A stretch of 8,318 bases of DNA from JAFGPJ01 sp964439135. Lineage in GTDB: Bacteria; Planctomycetota; Phycisphaerae; Sedimentisphaerales; Anaerobacaceae. The stretch is from positions 1 to 8,318 of the forward strand of contig CAYTNN010000198.1 in NCBI GenBank assembly GCA_964439135.1, in the 5' to 3' direction. The notes under the pieces were generated by a model. That model did not search any database. It was not told the origin of the DNA and saw nothing but the letters and a program-made list of their open reading frames with translations. This document shows positions 5,450-8,318 of the stretch, in pieces; position 1 is the first letter of the stretch; every line of letters starts with the position of its first letter. A program made the translations under genes and the position numbers.

Positions 5450-6886
5450 ATGGCAAAAATCCATATAGAGGTTCTATCCGAGAAGGAAATCGAGGCGATT
5501 CACGCCGGCACGATGCAGATACTGCGCGATACCGGTATTATGGTGCATCAAGATGAGGCCCTGGAATTACTCAGGCAGGCAGGCGCCGAAGTGCAGCAGG
5601 ATAAGAAGATCGCCCGGCTGCCCGAACGGCTTATCATGGACAGCGTCGAGCAGGCCGGTAAGAAATATATTCTTTACGGCCGAAATCCCGAGCGGACTGC
5701 GAGGTTCGGTTATGGCGATTTTGTGCTGATGAGCAGCCCTGGTCAGTATAGCTGGATCGACACCGACAGTGGCCAGCGCCGGCCGGCCACAATTCGCGAT
5801 ACGGGCGAAGCGATAAAACTCGGTGACGCCCTCGGCAATATCACAATCGTTGGTTCGATGGCGCAGCCCCAGGAGATATCCGAAGCCTGGCGCGATGTTT
5901 ATCTTACCGGCGAGCTTGTCAAGGGCACCGGCAAGCCGACCCGGTGCTGGGTTAAGAACGAAAAGACGGCCAAATACATTCTTGAAATATATCGTGCCGT
6001 CGCCGGCGGCGCTAAGGCCCTGCGAGACAGGCCGATGGTCGAGGCGTTTCTCGAACCGATCAGCCCGCTGCGGCTGCCGAAGGATGGGCTGGACATTGTG
6101 CGCGAGTTTGCTCGTGCCGGTCAGCCCGTTAGCATCGGCCCGATGGCGATGACAAGCGGCACTGCTCCTGCAACTTTGGCTGCGACGCTCGCGCAGGAAA
6201 ACGCCGAGATTCTCGCCGGCGTTGTTGTCACGCAGCTATTCGCGCCGGGCACGCCTATTACGTACGGCGGCATTCCTCATATCATGGACCCGCGTACGAG
6301 TATCTGTTCGTTCGGCTCGCCCGAGCAGGGCCTGATGGCCGTGGCGATGGTGCAGATGGCGAAATACTACGGCTTTCCGGTGTATGTGAACGTATGCCTG
6401 ACGGATGCGAAAGTCCCGGATGCTCAGGCGGGCGCCGAGAAGGGCACGAGCCTGCTGCTGGCGGCTCTTGCTGGCGCCGATACTTTCGGGCACTGCGGCA
6501 TCTGCGGGACGGATCACGCCGGCTCATTAGTGTGGCTCGCTCTCGATCATGAGATAATGGAATATGTCAAGCGGATCGCTCGCGGTTTCGAAGTTGATGC
6601 CGGGAAGGTAGCTGCCGACGTTGTGAGCAAGGTCGGCCCCGGCGGCAATTTCCTGGCCGAGGAACATACGGTACGGCACTTCCGCAAGGAGCTTTGGCTG
6701 GCAGGTTCGGCATGGACCAGGCAGAGTTGGGATGGATGGGCAGAAAGCGGTAAATTATCGATGGCCGACCGCATAAAAGAACATGTAAAGCAGATTCTGA
6801 GCAGCCATGAGCCGGAAGCAATCGAAGCTGGATTGGCGAAGGAAGTGGATTCAATTGTCAAAGCTGCTGAGCGAGAGCTTGGTTAG
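5450..6886 (+). CDS. Trimethylamine methyltransferase (MttB) superfamily protein, non-pyrrolysine type
   Basis: 478 aa from ATG 5450, in the usual MttB-family range. The SD is weak (AAAAGG at 5441-5446, 3-nt spacer); an in-frame TTG at 5372 would translate the REP element and is rejected. The family fold is a TIM barrel that moves a methyl group from a quaternary or tertiary amine to a corrinoid protein. Visible signatures are GPMAMTSGTAPATLAA (230-245), TDAKVPDAQAGAEKG (318-332), LAALAGADTFGHCG (337-350) and the near-C-terminal FLAEEHTVRHFRKELW (401-416). There is no in-frame UAG inside the gene, so no pyrrolysine. By my remembered alignment, the Pyl position of true MttB falls in or near GHCGICGTDHAGSL (347-360), probably at H356. 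Non-Pyl relatives act on glycine betaine, carnitine or proline betaine in known cases. No corrinoid protein gene is nearby, and the two sugar-type oxidoreductases upstream make another methylated substrate, or a different reaction, possible. Confidence 0.88.
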   Translation: MAKIHIEVLSEKEIEAIHAGTMQILRDTGIMVHQDEALELLRQAGAEVQQDKKIARLPERLIMDSVEQAGKKYILYGRNPERTARFGYGDFVLMSSPGQYSWIDTDSGQRRPATIRDTGEAIKLGDALGNITIVGSMAQPQEISEAWRDVYLTGELVKGTGKPTRCWVKNEKTAKYILEIYRAVAGGAKALRDRPMVEAFLEPISPLRLPKDGLDIVREFARAGQPVSIGPMAMTSGTAPATLAATLAQENAEILAGVVVTQLFAPGTPITYGGIPHIMDPRTSICSFGSPEQGLMAVAMVQMAKYYGFPVYVNVCLTDAKVPDAQAGAEKGTSLLLAALAGADTFGHCGICGTDHAGSLVWLALDHEIMEYVKRIARGFEVDAGKVAADVVSKVGPGGNFLAEEHTVRHFRKELWLAGSAWTRQSWDGWAESGKLSMADRIKEHVKQILSSHEPEAIEAGLAKEVDSIVKAAERELG

Positions 6887-6914
6887 GACGGGACGGTTGT
6901 GTGCGGCGAGAAGG

Positions 6915-6944
6915 TTAGAACCCCCGGATAAATCCGGGGGCTAA
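6915..6944. repeat. GC-rich palindromic hairpin, REP-like
   Basis: CCCCCGGAT (6921-6929) and ATCCGGGGG (6932-6940) form a perfect 9-bp inverted repeat around AA. TTAG (6915-6918) and CTAA (6941-6944) extend the stem with a 2-nt AA bulge. The stem sequence is unrelated to the REP doublet at 5384-5437. It lies in the 86-bp gap between the MttB-family gene and the kelch lipoprotein gene. No T run follows, so it is a poor intrinsic terminator; a dispersed repeat or mRNA 3'-protecting stem fits better. Such C5GG/CCG5 palindromes in gaps are familiar as dispersed repeats, but copy number here is unknown. Confidence 0.6.
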
Positions 6945-6972
6945 ATATGATGGGGATCGAAAGGCTGAATAT

Positions 6973-8013
6973 ATGATGGGCAGACGGCGTAAGGTACTGG
7001 GTGTAAGTCTTCTTTTGTGGTGTGTGATTTTCACCGCTGGCTGCCGGACGCCTGTTGATAGCCAGATTGACAGCGGCACGTGGCGGATATTGGCGGATGT
7101 GCCTGTCGGGCGGTTCGGCGGGGCCGCGGCCGTTGTGGACGGCAAGCTCCATCTCTTTGGCGGCGTTAATATGAACCCGCACACACCCGAGGGCCAGGAC
7201 AAGGCACAGGCAGTGACATTGCATCACGTCTATGACCCTGCCGAAGACGCATGGTGGGAGGCCGGCCCGATGCCCGACAAAAAAGGCTGGCCAGCGATTG
7301 CGGTCTACCGCGACAAAATCTATATATTCGGCGGAGATAACGAAGCGATCGACAGAAGCGAGACAGTCGAGTCGTGGGTTTACGATCCGAAGACCGACAC
7401 ATATGATTCGATTGCTCCGCTGCCGCATCCGCGTTCGTATTGCTACGGCGTGACGGTGGGGGATTACATTTATATTTTCGGCGCCCGGACGCTGCGTTCG
7501 GACGGCCGGGCCGACCGGAGCACGTTTCGCTACGACCCGCGTAATGATACATACAAGCGGACGGCCGATCTGCCGGAGGGAGCGCGTTTCATCGTGCACG
7601 GCAGCTATAACAACTGCATTTACGCCGTGCATGGCGAGACTGATCTTGAGACCTACGCCGACGGGGTTCTTAAATACGACGTAGCAGCCGATAAGTGGAC
7701 CAAGCTAAATGTGTCGCGAATCGAGCAGCGGAAATGGTACCTTAGTCAGCATTCGACGCACGTCGCGATAGGCTCGAAGCTGTTCATTCTTGGCGGCTGG
7801 AGCGCCGTGACGAGTTCGCGAAGCAATCGAGCGACATACTTTGACATGGCGACCGAGACATTCGGCGAGGTTGAGCCGATGCCGAACGGTCGATGCTGCG
7901 GCGCTGCCGGCGTCATCAACGACCGGCTCTATATCGCCGGCGGATTCTGGAAATGGGTCGATGATGTCTGCGAGTGTACCGAGACGTGGGGATTCCCGTT
8001 TGTGAAGGAGTAG
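6973..8013 (+). CDS. Kelch-repeat beta-propeller lipoprotein
   Basis: 346 aa. Basic n-region (MMGRRRK), hydrophobic core VLGVSLLLWCVIF, then TAGC with C24 as the probable lipidated cysteine; the -3 residue is Thr instead of the usual Leu, so the lipobox is slightly weak. GAAAGG lies 8 nt before ATG 6973 (ATG 6976 is also possible). Six kelch blades follow, each with a D-P/V-x-x-D-x-W/Y strand and a hydrophobic strand ending in GG or a variant: LHLFGG (59-64), IYIFGG (116-121), IYIFGA (166-171), IYAVHG (216-221), LFILGG (270-275), LYIAGG (319-324). Blades three and four have lost one glycine of the GG pair. Kelch propellers mostly bind proteins or glycans; some bacterial ones are sialate mutarotases (NanM type), but I see no basis for that assignment. 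I infer a membrane-anchored periplasmic or surface protein serving the same pathway as the operon. Confidence 0.85.
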   Translation: MMGRRRKVLGVSLLLWCVIFTAGCRTPVDSQIDSGTWRILADVPVGRFGGAAAVVDGKLHLFGGVNMNPHTPEGQDKAQAVTLHHVYDPAEDAWWEAGPMPDKKGWPAIAVYRDKIYIFGGDNEAIDRSETVESWVYDPKTDTYDSIAPLPHPRSYCYGVTVGDYIYIFGARTLRSDGRADRSTFRYDPRNDTYKRTADLPEGARFIVHGSYNNCIYAVHGETDLETYADGVLKYDVAADKWTKLNVSRIEQRKWYLSQHSTHVAIGSKLFILGGWSAVTSSRSNRATYFDMATETFGEVEPMPNGRCCGAAGVINDRLYIAGGFWKWVDDVCECTETWGFPFVKE

Positions 8014-8022
8014 TTGAGTACT

Positions 8023-8318
8023 ATGCAGAAAAAGAAACGTTTCGTGATTCTATTATTATTTACGGCTATAACAATTGCTGCGGATAAACCTTTATATAGC
8101 GAAACTTTCACATCGATTTGGCCGCTGACTGTTGCCTCAACGCCGGCCGACGGGCTGATTTCGTCGCCGGAGCCGGATTGGCCTCAGTGGCGTGGGCCGC
8201 TACGCGACGGCATTTCGGATGAAAAGGATCTGCTCTCAAGCTGGCCTGAAGGCGGGCCGAAGCTTTTGTGGAAGATCGATAGTCTGGGCAAAGGGTGGTC
8301 GTGCCCGATTATCGTTGG
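8023..8318 (+). CDS. PQQ-binding-like (BamB-type) beta-propeller protein, N-terminal part
   Basis: 98 codons are present; the rest lies past the right edge. ATG 8023 is 9 nt after the kelch gene's stop, with AAGGAG at 8005-8010 inside that gene's last codons (12-nt spacer, somewhat long). TTG 8014 is in frame but only 3 nt from the SD. The N-terminus (MQKKKRFVILLLFTAITIAA) is a Sec signal peptide. The mature start carries DWPQWRGPLRDGISDE and WPEGGPKLLWKI, the usual opening of planctomycete secreted proteins annotated as outer membrane biogenesis protein BamB or PQQ-like repeat protein. In the family these begin an eight-bladed propeller of about 400 residues. PQQ binding or alcohol dehydrogenase activity cannot be judged, because the blades and catalytic residues are outside the window. 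Tight spacing suggests co-expression with the kelch lipoprotein. Confidence 0.85.
   Translation, partial: MQKKKRFVILLLFTAITIAADKPLYSETFTSIWPLTVASTPADGLISSPEPDWPQWRGPLRDGISDEKDLLSSWPEGGPKLLWKIDSLGKGWSCPIIV

Noticed and set aside
5450..6886. Pyrrolysine-containing MttB
   Set aside because: No in-frame UAG interrupts the gene. The UAG at the end follows a complete family C-terminus, and reading through it gives only about 15 codons before UAA.
6915..6944. Rho-independent terminator after the MttB-family gene
   Set aside because: The stem is strong but followed by CTAAATATGATGG, with no T run, and the next gene lies close on the same strand.
1..8318. CRISPR array, tRNA/rRNA genes, transposase, phage or defence genes
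   Set aside because: No regularly spaced direct repeats, cloverleaf-like segments or recognisable proteins of these classes were seen on either strand.

Overview
The window looks like a Planctomycetota chromosome segment, most likely from the Phycisphaerae/Sedimentisphaerales side. This is inferred from gene style, not from a marker gene. The signs are a secreted protein made of FN3-like modules ending in 'TYYWRIDEVN...NVWSFTT', a Tat-exported Gfo/Idh/MocA oxidoreductase, an MttB-superfamily protein, and a 'DWPQWRGP' PQQ-type beta-propeller protein. All are common in that group. Coding DNA is moderately GC-rich and nearly every gene has a readable Shine-Dalgarno sequence.

Layout. Bases 1-2449 (minus strand) hold the first 816 codons of a large secreted multidomain protein that runs off the left edge. 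Bases 2450-2872 are a divergent, AT-richer intergenic region. It holds a terminator-like leader hairpin in front of the minus-strand gene, a 12-bp perfect palindrome, and a possible promoter for the plus-strand genes. From 2873 to the right edge, five plus-strand genes lie close together with gaps of 40, 62, 86 and 9 bp, and read as one probable operon: (1) Tat-signal Gfo/Idh/MocA oxidoreductase, (2) cytoplasmic Gfo/Idh/MocA oxidoreductase, (3) non-pyrrolysine MttB-family methyltransferase homologue, (4) kelch-repeat lipoprotein, (5) PQQ/BamB-like beta-propeller protein, cut by the right edge.

Two of the operon gaps carry palindromic repeats. The 62-bp gap is almost filled by a 54-bp inverted pair of REP-like hairpins, each with a GTAG foot, and the first foot supplies the TAG stop codon of the preceding gene. 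The 86-bp gap has an unrelated 9-bp GC-rich hairpin without a T tract.

How the genes may work together (inference). Two NAD(P)-dependent oxidoreductases, one exported and one cytoplasmic, sit beside a methyltransferase of the corrinoid-linked MttB family, followed by two exported beta-propeller proteins. This suggests periplasmic capture or oxidation of a sugar-like or methylated substrate and further processing in the cytoplasm. No corrinoid protein, transporter or regulator is visible, so the substrate cannot be named. The most interesting points are the MttB homologue with a His/Cys-rich segment where pyrrolysine-type enzymes carry Pyl, its pairing with two sugar-type oxidoreductases, and the REP doublet inside the operon.
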